A program made the translations under genes and the position numbers. From CALGYY01 sp963678485 (GTDB lineage Bacteria > Bacteroidota > Bacteroidia > Bacteroidales > CAIWKO01): a stretch of 64,000 nucleotides of DNA. The notes beneath the pieces were generated by a model, which saw nothing but the letters and a program-made list of their open reading frames with translations, had not been told where the DNA came from and ran no database searches. Positions 27,780 through 35,879 of this stretch are shown one piece after another. The first letter of the stretch is position 1. Each line of letters opens with the position of its first letter. Location: positions 3,534,001 to 3,598,000 of the forward strand of contig OY782882.1 in the NCBI GenBank assembly GCA_963678485.1. Direction: 5' to 3'.

Positions 27780-28616
27780 TTAATGTCCCCAGTAACCTTT
27801 TTGCCAGAGTGCTGAAAGATCCATGGTAATGGCCACAGAATAGTGAATGAAAACGCCCATCCATATGGTACGGCTTTTCAAACTGAGGGTTCCCAGAATG
27901 ATTCCTGCAATGATGGCCGCGAAGGTTTCGGGCATTGGTTTACCAAAGTGGATGAGGCAGTAGGGGATAGTCATTATAAACACACTGTAATAGCCGAATC
28001 TCAGCTTAAGGCCATGCACTATAAAGCCACGAAAAAAGAACTCCAGACAGAAGAATTGAAACAGATATAATATCTGCCAAATGACAAAATTTGGCCAGAG
28101 CGATTCGTTGGTAGATAAATGATAGAAAGGATAGCGAAGCTGAAAATCGTCGGTTCTGGAAAAATAATACACCAATGGAATCATTATCGCCAGCATCCCA
28201 AGATATAGCTTGTAATCTTTTAGTAAAAGTCCGCTCCGAATCCCATAATCTCGAATATTTTCTTTCAGCACCAGCTTAATAACCAGCATTGGAATTATGA
28301 GGTAGCAAATGGCAATAATTGCAACCCAGTAGGCCAGGGCATTAAGTTGACGGTTGGGGTTGTTTTCGAGGAGACCGGCAAAGGAAAGGCTCCATTTCTT
28401 CAGTCCCAGCCATGCAAGAAAATCTTTAATGTATACATAGCCTGGATCTTTACCTACATATTCGATAAGTACAAGACCAACGCAAACCATAACCGTAATA
28501 ACGATTACCCGCAAGTCAAGCTTCTGGCCTTTGGGGCTGAGGCGAAATTCGGTTGATTCTAACTCGGTATTCCGCCAGGTTTGTACAAATATTCTATTGA
28601 AGAGTGATTTGATCAT
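27780..28616 (-). CDS. CPBP-type intramembrane protease-like protein
   Basis: This protein has 278 residues and about seven or eight membrane helices. The CPBP/Abi motifs lie in the second half: motif 1 is LEFFFRGF, in which the first Glu of the usual EExxxR is replaced by Leu while the second Glu and the Arg remain; motif 2 is PYCLIHFG; motif 3 is GVFIHYSVAITMD. Such proteins are glutamate-type intramembrane proteases; substrates are unknown. ATG at 28,616 is preferred because the longer frame would translate the upstream gene's terminator hairpin (28,659-28,688). Confidence 0.82.
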   Translation of the reverse strand: MIKSLFNRIFVQTWRNTELESTEFRLSPKGQKLDLRVIVITVMVCVGLVLIEYVGKDPGYVYIKDFLAWLGLKKWSLSFAGLLENNPNRQLNALAYWVAIIAICYLIIPMLVIKLVLKENIRDYGIRSGLLLKDYKLYLGMLAIMIPLVYYFSRTDDFQLRYPFYHLSTNESLWPNFVIWQILYLFQFFCLEFFFRGFIVHGLKLRFGYYSVFIMTIPYCLIHFGKPMPETFAAIIAGIILGTLSLKSRTIWMGVFIHYSVAITMDLSALWQKGYWGH

Positions 28617-28658
28617 AATAAGAAGCGGCAAAAATAGTGATTTGCTGATTGCAAGGGC

Positions 28659-28688
28659 AAAAAAAAGGCTGTCGTAAAACGGCAGCCT
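28659..28688 (-). terminator. Rho-independent terminator of lipoprotein paralogue 1
   Basis: The arms AGGCTGTCG (28,666-28,674) and CGGCAGCCT (28,680-28,688) pair with one wobble; on the minus strand the stem is followed by a T tract of about eight. It lies 20 bp after the stop of the lipoprotein gene. Its stem nearly repeats the terminator at 29,467. Confidence 0.85.
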
Positions 28689-28708
28689 CAATTTTTTTTT
28701 ATCAACCA

Positions 28709-29365
28709 TTACCTGGGTTTTAGTGTCATTTCCATTGAAGTAATGACTTTAAACAGGTTTACAGTTTCTTCAACATCATACTTCAACACCACTTCATTGC
28801 TGGCAAGTTTGTAGATATGAAAAATATTCATATTACTTTGACCGGTATAGGTGATAGTGTAGGTGTCAGGGTTAAGAGGATTATACACATATTTGGTAGT
28901 TTGCAATCCAAGTAATTCTTTATTTTTGGTGTCGCTGTCGCGGCCGCCTCCGGTGAAATACCAGATTCCGGTTTCCTGTGAGGTGTATTGAATACCCGTA
29001 GTATCATCAGTAAAGGCTTCGTCAATCTGATAGGTGGCAGATTTGTCGAATGAATAAAGCAGTGAGCCTTTCGCTGAAACGAATTTACGATACTCATAAA
29101 GGGTATCGGTTGCTGTGTACACCACGGTATCAGGTACGTAGGTTTCAACCGTTTTTTTTGAGCCATCAAAGGTGGTGGTGATGGTTGTGCGGTTATACTT
29201 AAGGGTTTGCTTCAGTGAACTGACTTTCCAATCATTGGTAAGTCTGGCTTTACGCGAGTACAATGAAAACATGGGGTCGCCATCGCCTTTTTTGCACGAA
29301 TTTAAAAGGGGCAATGCCATCACTAAAACTAAGAATAGCCAAAGGATCTTGCGAAAAATTTTCAT
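28709..29365 (-). CDS. Lipoprotein of a four-member tandem family, member 1
   Basis: This protein has 218 residues. The lipoprotein signal (MKIFRKILWLFLVLVMALPL) ends in lipobox LLNSC, with the modified Cys followed by the family signature CKKGxxDPxxSxxSRKxRLxxxW. The rest is predicted beta-rich with many aromatic and Thr residues and an internal FxGGGRDSDTKNKELLGLQ segment shared with the paralogues. About 200-residue lipocalin-like lipoproteins of this type are common in Bacteroidota and generally uncharacterised. The start at 29,365 is set by the signal peptide and a promoter just upstream. It has its own terminator and promoter. Confidence 0.78.
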   Translation of the reverse strand: MKIFRKILWLFLVLVMALPLLNSCKKGDGDPMFSLYSRKARLTNDWKVSSLKQTLKYNRTTITTTFDGSKKTVETYVPDTVVYTATDTLYEYRKFVSAKGSLLYSFDKSATYQIDEAFTDDTTGIQYTSQETGIWYFTGGGRDSDTKNKELLGLQTTKYVYNPLNPDTYTITYTGQSNMNIFHIYKLASNEVVLKYDVEETVNLFKVITSMEMTLKPR

Positions 29366-29389
29366 GGTAATTAAGTTGATTTGTCCTTG

Positions 29390-29397
29390 CAAATATA
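29390..29397 (-). promoter_or_regulatory. Bacteroidota -7 element (TATATTTG) for lipoprotein member 1
   Basis: The minus strand reads TATATTTGC, a full match, 24 bp before the ATG at 29,365. Confidence 0.5.
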
Positions 29398-29466
29398 GGA
29401 ACAAAAGGTGATTAGGCAAATGTAAATAAAAATAATATGCGGTTATATGTGTCGATTGTTTTTTTT

Positions 29467-29498
29467 GTAAAAAAAAGGCTGCCACGAGGGGCAGCCTT
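29467..29498 (-). terminator. Rho-independent terminator of lipoprotein member 2
   Basis: AAGGCTGCC (29,475-29,483) pairs perfectly with GGCAGCCTT (29,490-29,498), followed on the minus strand by a long T tract. It lies 20 bp after the stop of the member-2 gene. Confidence 0.9.
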
Positions 29499-29517
29499 AA
29501 TGAGATACAAACCAGAA

Positions 29518-30111
29518 TTATTTTACAAGGGTAATTTCTCTGGTTGTAGTAGAAGTTCCAGTACTTGTGTAAACGTTTTTGTACTTCAATACAACTTCTT
29601 TGCTTGAGAGTTTGTCAACCATCCAGCCATCATAGTTAAGTCCGGTATAAGAATATACTGTGGTACTTGAACCGCTTGTATAGGTGTTTTTGGTTTGATG
29701 GAAAAGAACCATTTCTTTAGCTTTAATTTCAGCATCTTTATTGCCATCGGCCCAGTTCCAGGCACCTTCAGTTTTGCGACTTTCAGTTATACCTGTATAA
29801 GTTTCTGAAATTTCTTCGGTATACGTTCCATTTTTATCGATGCTAAATGTCCATGTAAAGGTTCCTGTACTTCCGGTGCTGCCATCGCTATAGGTAATAG
29901 TTACTGTTGATCCGTTGTAGGTGGTAGTGGTGGTAACGCCACCGCTTGTTGAAATGATACTGGCTTTTGAAACAGTCCACTCGCCGGAAAGGCGGGCGGT
30001 GCGTGATTTCAGAGAAATTGCAGGATCGTTTTCGCCTTTTTTGCAGGATTGCAGCGCTGGAAGCATCACAGCGATACCTATAATTGCAATAATGATATTT
30101 CGGATTTTCAT
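29518..30111 (-). CDS. Lipoprotein of a four-member tandem family, member 2
   Basis: This protein has 197 residues. The signal is MKIRNIIIAIIGIAVMLPAL with lipobox ALQSC, then the signature CKKGENDPAISLKSRTARLSGEW. A Thr/Ser/Tyr-rich beta region follows, with GSTGTFTWTFSIDKNGTY, EGAWNWADGNKDAEIKAKEM and a C-terminal TTREITLV. It is closest in length and sequence to member 3, which lies 34 bp upstream with no terminator between, so members 3 and 2 are likely co-transcribed. Function unknown. Confidence 0.78.
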   Translation of the reverse strand: MKIRNIIIAIIGIAVMLPALQSCKKGENDPAISLKSRTARLSGEWTVSKASIISTSGGVTTTTTYNGSTVTITYSDGSTGSTGTFTWTFSIDKNGTYTEEISETYTGITESRKTEGAWNWADGNKDAEIKAKEMVLFHQTKNTYTSGSSTTVYSYTGLNYDGWMVDKLSSKEVVLKYKNVYTSTGTSTTTREITLVK

Positions 30112-30145
30112 ATTATTAATTTTTTAAAGGTTAAGGGTTGCAAGA

Positions 30146-30739
30146 TTATTTAGCAGTCAAGGTAATCTCGATGGTTTCGGTATCAGTCGAAGTTCCTGTA
30201 TAACTGTATTCATAAGTACCAATGATTTCTTTGCTTTTGAGCTGATCTAAACGATACCATGCTAAGTCATTACCTTCTTCGGTATATACTTCTGTGGAGC
30301 CACCTGAAGTATAGGTGCGTTTCGTAGATTGAAAGCAAACCATTTCCTTGTTCTTGAGTTCTTCATCTTTATTAGCTCCGGCGAAATACCAAAGACCTTC
30401 TTCAATGTAATTATTGGTAGTTCCAGAAATTGTAATGTTTCTGGTGAATTTGTAGGTGCCATCTTTCGAAATGGTCCATTCCCAGGTATAGGTTCCAGAG
30501 GTAATTGTTCCTGAACCGTTGTTATATGTGTAACTGCCATCGTCATAGGTAGTGATTGATGTGCTGGTGCCAGACGTATAAGTAATCACTTGTTTGGAAA
30601 CAGTCCATTCGCCTACCAGACGACCTTTGCGTGATGCAAAAGAAATAGCAGGGTCATTTGCTCCTTTTTTGCAGGACTCAAATGGGATGAGTAGCATTAC
30701 GCCAATCACTGCCAGGATGATCAATTTTACTTTCTTCAT
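30146..30739 (-). CDS. Lipoprotein of a four-member tandem family, member 3
   Basis: This protein has 197 residues. The signal is MKKVKLIILAVIGVMLLIPF with lipobox FESC, then CKKGANDPAISFASRKGRLVGEW. Internal segments YTWEWTISKDGTYKFTRN and EGLWYFAGANKDEELKNKEM correspond position by position to member 2, indicating a recent duplication. The C-terminal TETIEITLTAK resembles the ends of the other members. Predicted to be lipid-anchored in the envelope; no function known. Confidence 0.78.
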   Translation of the reverse strand: MKKVKLIILAVIGVMLLIPFESCKKGANDPAISFASRKGRLVGEWTVSKQVITYTSGTSTSITTYDDGSYTYNNGSGTITSGTYTWEWTISKDGTYKFTRNITISGTTNNYIEEGLWYFAGANKDEELKNKEMVCFQSTKRTYTSGGSTEVYTEEGNDLAWYRLDQLKSKEIIGTYEYSYTGTSTDTETIEITLTAK

Positions 30740-30771
30740 AATTCAGTTTTTTTTGGGTTATTAATTTTGTG

Positions 30772-30779
30772 CAAAAGTA
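30772..30779 (-). promoter_or_regulatory. Bacteroidota -7 element (TACTTTTG) for lipoprotein members 3 and 2
   Basis: The minus strand reads TACTTTTGC, a full match, 32 bp before the ATG at 30,739. Confidence 0.5.
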
Positions 30780-30796
30780 TAAAAAATTGTTAAATG

Positions 30797-31426
30797 TTAT
30801 AAAGGCTGAAGGATTATTTCAGTCGTTATCTTTTCAAGATTGTTTGTGTAGTTCGAAAAATAGGTACGGGTGGATTCTCCGTCGATAATTACTTCTTCAT
30901 TAGAAAGCTTGCGTAAATGATAGATGTTGGTTTCCAAATCACCACTTCCAAAGTAAGACATAGTAGTGTTTACTGAGCCTGCGCTAAAGCTTTCAACGAC
31001 TTCATTTTTCTGTAATGCAACCAGCTCTTTTGATTTGCTGCCCGATTCCTTGCCGCCTCCGGAAAAATACCACATTCCTTTTTCGCTGTAGATGTAGCTT
31101 GAAGTATCGGTTGTTACTTCCTGATCCCACTGGTAGGATCCTGTTTTTGAAAATAATAACCTCATACTCCCGGGAGATGAATAGGTGTAGTTCGATTTAA
31201 TCTTGCGATATGTGGCGCCATCAAAGGTATATGCCACAATGGAATCGTTGGTTTGAACAGTCTTTTTATACGAAGTAATCTTCCAGTCCTTACATAGTCT
31301 GGACTTCCTTGAATAAAAAGAAAACGAAGGGTCTTCTTCACCTTTTTTACACGATTGAAATGCAGGAATGGCAATGAGTGCAGCCAAAATTACAACCAAA
31401 ATTTTAGAAAGCTTTTTCATATTCAT
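30797..31426 (-). CDS. Lipoprotein of a four-member tandem family, member 4
   Basis: This protein has 209 residues. The signal is MNMKKLSKILVVILAALIAI with lipobox AFQSC, then CKKGEEDPSFSFYSRKSRLCKDW. It is closest to member 1: both share YSRK-x-RL, KKT-Q near residue 60, and MWYFSGGGKESGSKSKELVALQ versus IWYFTGGGRDSDTKNKELLGLQ. The ATG at 31,420 is an alternative start two codons in. It is followed closely by the promoter of member 3. Function unknown. Confidence 0.78.
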   Translation of the reverse strand: MNMKKLSKILVVILAALIAIPAFQSCKKGEEDPSFSFYSRKSRLCKDWKITSYKKTVQTNDSIVAYTFDGATYRKIKSNYTYSSPGSMRLLFSKTGSYQWDQEVTTDTSSYIYSEKGMWYFSGGGKESGSKSKELVALQKNEVVESFSAGSVNTTMSYFGSGDLETNIYHLRKLSNEEVIIDGESTRTYFSNYTNNLEKITTEIILQPL

Positions 31427-31448
31427 TTTTTAAGAGGCAATTACTCCG

Positions 31449-31456
31449 CAAATATA
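31449..31456 (-). promoter_or_regulatory. Bacteroidota -7 element (TATATTTG) for lipoprotein member 4
   Basis: The minus strand reads TATATTTGC, a full match, 22 bp before the start codon. Confidence 0.5.
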
Positions 31457-31555
31457 AGAATTATTGAACTGTTTGAAAAAAGCATGTTAATATTTCTAAT
31501 GGATTAACATTGCGTCACTAAATTTTCACGGGAGGTGAAACGAAAAAACAACCAA

Positions 31556-32791
31556 TTAGTTACAGTAACCAGAGATTTTTTGTCCAGCTTCGACATGCCC
31601 GATTGCAGCTGCTGATTTCAGGTCGGCACAGGCCCCTTTGGTATCGCCCAGTCCGTCTTTGCATAAGGCCCTTAAATAGAAGGCATTTCCGCTTGGGTTA
31701 ATATTGATAGCTTCGTCAAGATCAGTAATCGCCGCTGCGTATTTTTTTTGATCGAAGTACATTTTAGCTCTTTTTTCCCGAACATCCGTGTTTTTTGGAT
31801 TGATATTCAGTACTTTGGAGAAATATGGAAGAGCGCCATTGGCTTTTCCCTGCTTGATGTAAATATCGGCTATGTATAGGTTTACGCTTTCATTCTTTGG
31901 CTCCAGCGAAGAAATCTTCATGAAATCCTTGAGCGCTTCGGCATCTTTGCCTGTTTTATACAAGCAAATGCCACGATTAAAAAGCACTGCATTATCTTTT
32001 GATTTGAAATCTACCAAAAGCTTGTTGTAATCCGCTAAAGCTTTTTCATATATTTCCAGTGAATAACAAGCATCGGCCCGGTGACGGAAAATATCTTGAT
32101 TGGTTAACGCGTATTTGATAGCGGCATCATAATCAGCAACCGCCAATTTCAGATCTTTCTTTTCTTCGTACATTAATCCGCGGTCGTAATAAGCCTGAGC
32201 GTAAGCCGGATCAATCTTTATTGCGCTACTCATATCTTTCAACGCTTCATCTTTCTTTCCCATGCTTAAATATAATAACGCACGGTCTCTGCATAAAACA
32301 GCATCTTTAAGATTTATCTCGATGGCTTTATTCAAATCCTTCAAGGCCTCTTCGTTTTTGCCCATGCTGATGTAAAGCTTTGCTCTGCTGCGGTATGCTT
32401 CGGTATAATCGGGTCGTAACGAAATACATTTAGCAAAATCCAATAATGCCAATTTGGTGTTCTTGGCCTTAACATAAAGCTGTCCGCGGTACAGAAAAGC
32501 CTGGTGGTACTGCGCATTAATTTCAATTGCTTTGTTGCAGTCGGCCAGTGCTTTATCATTCTGGCCCAAGGCCTCATAGCAGCGTGCCCGCTCGAAAAAA
32601 GCTTCGAAGAAATAAGAGCTTTTATTGATGGTGTTGGTGAAATCTACAATGGCGCCAGCATAATCCCCACTTTTATATTTGCTACAGCCACTCTCGTACA
32701 TACTGTTGGCAGTTTGTGCGCTGACATTGAACGCGAGAAAAACTACGAATAGGCATGAAAACAAGGAAGCTAAACAACAATTCCTTACCAT
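31556..32791 (-). CDS. Secreted TPR protein with about eleven repeats
   Basis: This protein has 411 residues. The signal peptide (MVRNCCLASLFSCLFVVFLA) is cleaved near NVSAQ. Nearly the entire mature chain is TPR: YKSGDYAGAIVDFTNTI, ALGQNDKALADCNKAIEI, SMGKNEEALKDLNKAIEI, SMGKKDEALKDMSSAIKID and further copies, each near 34 residues, ending in GDTKGACADLKSAAAIG and a C-terminal cysteine (GYCN). It is probably a periplasmic protein-binding scaffold. Its start overlaps the stop of the upstream WD40 gene by 7 bp, so the two are translationally coupled and likely act together. Confidence 0.85.
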   Translation of the reverse strand: MVRNCCLASLFSCLFVVFLAFNVSAQTANSMYESGCSKYKSGDYAGAIVDFTNTINKSSYFFEAFFERARCYEALGQNDKALADCNKAIEINAQYHQAFLYRGQLYVKAKNTKLALLDFAKCISLRPDYTEAYRSRAKLYISMGKNEEALKDLNKAIEINLKDAVLCRDRALLYLSMGKKDEALKDMSSAIKIDPAYAQAYYDRGLMYEEKKDLKLAVADYDAAIKYALTNQDIFRHRADACYSLEIYEKALADYNKLLVDFKSKDNAVLFNRGICLYKTGKDAEALKDFMKISSLEPKNESVNLYIADIYIKQGKANGALPYFSKVLNINPKNTDVREKRAKMYFDQKKYAAAITDLDEAININPSGNAFYLRALCKDGLGDTKGACADLKSAAAIGHVEAGQKISGYCN

Positions 32792-34251
32792 GGCTGAGGA
32801 TTTTTATCCAGAAACTCCTTTAGGTATTTGTCAGTTGAAGGTAGTACCTGAACGCCAACCATATAAGCCACGTTAGTTAGGGGGTGAACAACTTGTAAGT
32901 TGATGTATTCCAGCTTTTTTGTAGTCGGATTGACACGTTGTATTCCTTTTACCACCGATTGCTGCCAAATTCCTTTATATGTTTTTGCTTCAGCCAAAGG
33001 CATTTTCAGTGTATAAACTGCACCTGCAATGGTTAAGTCATAGGTTTGCTTATCAGCATTGTATGCACTAAGATTATCAACTTTAAGTGTGACATACTTA
33101 TAAGAAGCCAATTGGTTGCCTTCTTTAGTGGCCTGTTGTTCAATTTTTAAGGCTGCATCTTCCTGTGCGCATTCCTTTTTCTTGTCGAGTTTAAGCTTTT
33201 CATACTCCATTATGCGCTTGTTGTATACTTCCGAAGTTTCGAATTCGTCTTTTGGACGACCTTTTTCAGCGAAGTCTTTCATTTTTTCTTCCACACATTT
33301 TAAGTACTTCATATCGCTCAGATCCCAAAGAAGAATCTTGGTGTCGTCACCGGCGGTGGCCAGCATCTCGCCACTCGGACTAAAACAAACGCAGGTCACA
33401 GCTTTAGTATGGCCCTTTAAAGTAGCTATAGTTTTGGATTCCCATAAGTTAACAAGATAAACCAGATTATCTTTTCCTGCAACAGCCACAGTTTTTCCGT
33501 CGCTGCTGACGTCCATATCATTCGCGCCGCTGCAAATATTACTTATGGTAGAAAGTAGCGTATAGGTTGTTGCATCCCACATTTTAATATTTCCCTCTTC
33601 ACCAAGAGTAACGAGATACTTGCCATCGGTGCTGAACTTTATGCTTGGAATATTGCCATTATGAGCCTTAATGCCTTTGATTAATGTTCCTGTAGCTGCA
33701 TTCCAGAAATTGACGGTGCCATCATAGGCGGCGCTTGCAATGGTCTTGTTATCAGGACTAAACACGGCTCTGTTAATGTCGGCCTTATGTCCGGTCATGC
33801 TTGCTTTTAAGCTATAAGTTATTGCATCCCAAAGTTTAATAGTGTCTATTCCAACGCTGAGCAGCGATTTTCCATCTGGGCTGTAAGTAAGGTCGTTTGT
33901 TTTAAATGAATGGGCCTTAAAGGTGCTTGAAAGGTCGCCGGTCACATCATTGTATACATTTATATTTTGAGACCAGTTTCCACAGGCGACTGATTTGCCG
34001 TCTTTACTGATGGCAGTTGTAAATACGATGCTTTTACCGGTTTCGATGATGCGTGAAGTTTCACCCGTTATTGGATTCCAGATGCGGATAGTTTTATCCC
34101 AGCTACCGCTGCAAATCATTTTTCCGTTTTCGGCGAAGTCCAGACTGGCGATTGCATTTTGATGTCCTGAAAGCGTTTTAATAAGTCGCTGTGCAGCAAC
34201 CGGCATTTGAGTAGCAACGAGTAAAATTAAAATCAGATAATATTTTTTCAT
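32785..34251 (-). CDS. Secreted WD40-repeat protein
   Basis: This protein has 488 residues. The signal peptide (MKKYYLILILLVATQMPVAA) is followed by about seven WD40 repeats (22-310): IKTLSGHQNAIASLDFAENG, CSGSWDKTIRIWNP, SVGIDTIKLWDA, SAAYDGTVNFWNA, TLGEEGNIKMWDA and TAGDDTKILLWDL, enough for one propeller. The C-terminal part (about 320-488) begins with a charged helical stretch (EEKMKDFAEKGRPKDEFETS), then a beta region with no recognised family. It is the first gene of a two-gene unit with the TPR protein, suggesting a periplasmic complex. Confidence 0.87.
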   Translation of the reverse strand: MKKYYLILILLVATQMPVAAQRLIKTLSGHQNAIASLDFAENGKMICSGSWDKTIRIWNPITGETSRIIETGKSIVFTTAISKDGKSVACGNWSQNINVYNDVTGDLSSTFKAHSFKTNDLTYSPDGKSLLSVGIDTIKLWDAITYSLKASMTGHKADINRAVFSPDNKTIASAAYDGTVNFWNAATGTLIKGIKAHNGNIPSIKFSTDGKYLVTLGEEGNIKMWDATTYTLLSTISNICSGANDMDVSSDGKTVAVAGKDNLVYLVNLWESKTIATLKGHTKAVTCVCFSPSGEMLATAGDDTKILLWDLSDMKYLKCVEEKMKDFAEKGRPKDEFETSEVYNKRIMEYEKLKLDKKKECAQEDAALKIEQQATKEGNQLASYKYVTLKVDNLSAYNADKQTYDLTIAGAVYTLKMPLAEAKTYKGIWQQSVVKGIQRVNPTTKKLEYINLQVVHPLTNVAYMVGVQVLPSTDKYLKEFLDKNPQPW

Positions 34252-34354
34252 TGGGCAGATAGTGATGTTTTATGAACTGAAACTGTATAAAATAATGTGA
34301 GCTTGGGGTTGTGTTACACTTAAAGAATAGAAAGATATCAACAATTGGAATGAA

Positions 34355-35050
34355 TTATATTTTGATGTTAGCAGCATCCTGCATGCTTTTTTCTTCCTTG
34401 AAATTGATGCCGGTCGGGACATTGAATTTTTCTGCAGGAATCACAGCATTTTCTTCAATCTTAATGGCTTCCATCACAATTCCAAGACCGCTTGCCTGTG
34501 CATCAGTCTTTAAGGCAATGCCATTCCAGACATAGTATTTGCCTGTAAGTCCGGCTGCTGCATAGGTCATTGAATAAACTTTACAGTCGCGACCGCATAC
34601 CTTATCTGTACCTTCTTCTTTTATTTGAAAGTTCTTTTTTTGCTCCTCAGTTAATGCGTCAAAATTCATATTGTCAGGAGTATTCGCATCAAATTTCACC
34701 TTACTTCCAGTCTTTTTATCGGGATCCCAGGTGTAGACAAATTCAGGAGTGGTAATGGTGATATTCTTACCTTTTTGACCCATGAATTTAATATCGATTT
34801 CGCTGCGCAGTTTTTGTCCCCAATCGTCGAAATAAGTAACGATTTCCTGATCCATCATTAACACCGTCGCTTTATAAGTAATAATTCCCGACTTGAAATT
34901 ATAGCGAGCTCCTGCAGGTTTAGCGGGATCCTTTTTTTCGCCAGTTGTGACGGTTCCTTTATTGTCGGTGCTTTCAGTTGAGCTGCTTCCACACGAAGCC
35001 AGCAATATTGCCAATCCAAGGCATGCAATAATGGTGGTTTTTTTTAACAT
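34355..35050 (-). CDS. Lipoprotein, possible DUF4412/LolA-like fold
   Basis: This protein has 231 residues. The signal MLKKTTIIACLGLAILL ends in lipobox LASC, followed by a Ser/Thr linker (GSSSTESTDNKGTV). The body alternates beta strands, starting with YNFKSGIITYKATVL, and includes two cysteines in DKVCGRDCKVYSM that could form a disulfide. The pattern of a strand-rich chain describing a 'converted' envelope lipid or metal ligand is similar to DUF4412 proteins, but this is a weak resemblance. It is monocistronic by spacing. Function unknown. Confidence 0.65.
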   Translation of the reverse strand: MLKKTTIIACLGLAILLASCGSSSTESTDNKGTVTTGEKKDPAKPAGARYNFKSGIITYKATVLMMDQEIVTYFDDWGQKLRSEIDIKFMGQKGKNITITTPEFVYTWDPDKKTGSKVKFDANTPDNMNFDALTEEQKKNFQIKEEGTDKVCGRDCKVYSMTYAAAGLTGKYYVWNGIALKTDAQASGLGIVMEAIKIEENAVIPAEKFNVPTGINFKEEKSMQDAANIKI

Positions 35051-35097
35051 AATTTTTGCGTTTTATAAGGGAAAAAACATTCCCCCGAAATTAACGG

Positions 35098-35105
35098 CAA
35101 AAGTA
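35098..35105 (-). promoter_or_regulatory. Bacteroidota -7 element (TACTTTTG) for the 34.4-kb lipoprotein
   Basis: The minus strand reads TACTTTTGC, a full match, 47 bp before the start at 35,050. Confidence 0.45.
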
Positions 35106-35140
35106 GTTAATGTAAACGCTGAAAGGAGGAAGGTTGTAGC

Positions 35141-35731
35141 TTATTTATTAAGACTTTTCGACGATTTATTAACAAAATCGACGATGTCTGGAAAAAATGC
35201 CTTAAAGTCATCACCAAAAGCGACGTAATCCGCTCTAAGGTCATCCACTGCGTGCTCCATTCCGGAATAAAATACGGTACGTCGCGACATCCCCGCAAAA
35301 AAGCGTTCCATCATATGGAGTTCTTTGTAAGAATACAGCCAGTTGGAGGCCAGCATAAACGGCAGTATCCTCTTAATCCGGGCGGGCAAAATGGTATAAT
35401 GATTCAGCAGTATCTCATAGGCCATTACGGTGGTGTCGTAAAGGTTTTTTTCTGAATAGTGATCCCAGTCGCGTGCTAAAAAATGATCATAAAACATATC
35501 CGTAACCACCCCGGCAAACTTGTGATATTTAGGACGTAAACGTTCCTTGCTACGCTGAACGATCGGGTGTTCATCGGTGAAATGGTCTATCCTGCGATGC
35601 AAGCGTATACCTTCTTGCACGCCTTCATTAAAATCTAAGATGGCATTGCCCTTTACGCTGTCGGCAATCAGGTTTCCCAGCATGATCTCTTTGTCATCGC
35701 CGGATAAATATAAATGTGCGAGGAAATTCAT
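35141..35731 (-). CDS. Acyl carrier protein phosphodiesterase (AcpH family)
   Basis: This protein has 196 residues and no signal peptide. The N-terminus MNFLAHLYLSGDDKEIMLGN, followed by LIADSVKGN and GIRLHRRIDHFTDEHP, matches AcpH/DUF479, an HD-superfamily-like hydrolase that removes 4'-phosphopantetheine from acyl carrier protein. The conserved His residues (AHL, HRRIDHF) and Asp residues (D at ADSV; TDMFYDHFLA) are present. A -7 promoter element sits 4 bp before the start codon, so the mRNA may be leaderless. Whether it acts on ACP in this organism is inferred from family. Confidence 0.82.
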   Translation of the reverse strand: MNFLAHLYLSGDDKEIMLGNLIADSVKGNAILDFNEGVQEGIRLHRRIDHFTDEHPIVQRSKERLRPKYHKFAGVVTDMFYDHFLARDWDHYSEKNLYDTTVMAYEILLNHYTILPARIKRILPFMLASNWLYSYKELHMMERFFAGMSRRTVFYSGMEHAVDDLRADYVAFGDDFKAFFPDIVDFVNKSSKSLNK

Positions 35732-35735
35732 GGAG

Positions 35736-35743
35736 CAAAAATA
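35736..35743 (-). promoter_or_regulatory. -7 element (TATTTTTG) immediately before the AcpH-like start
   Basis: The minus strand reads TATTTTTGC, a match to TAnnTTTG, ending 4 bp before the ATG. Transcription starting a few bases downstream would begin at or next to the start codon. Confidence 0.4.
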
Positions 35744-35879
35744 ATCTTTTTGTAGTGACTGCTTTCCGGGTAATTATGCAAGATTATTAAATTGGAAACA
35801 CAGCGCATCATCCCTTATCATGTAAATGGTGTTTTTCCAACACAGGAGATACCAGCCATGCAGGGATCTTTGATTTTAA

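Noticed and set aside
27717..27780. Possible FMN riboswitch upstream of ribBA
   Set aside because: The distance from the promoter element to the start is about 30 nt, far too short for the aptamer, and no conserved FMN-box sequence is seen.
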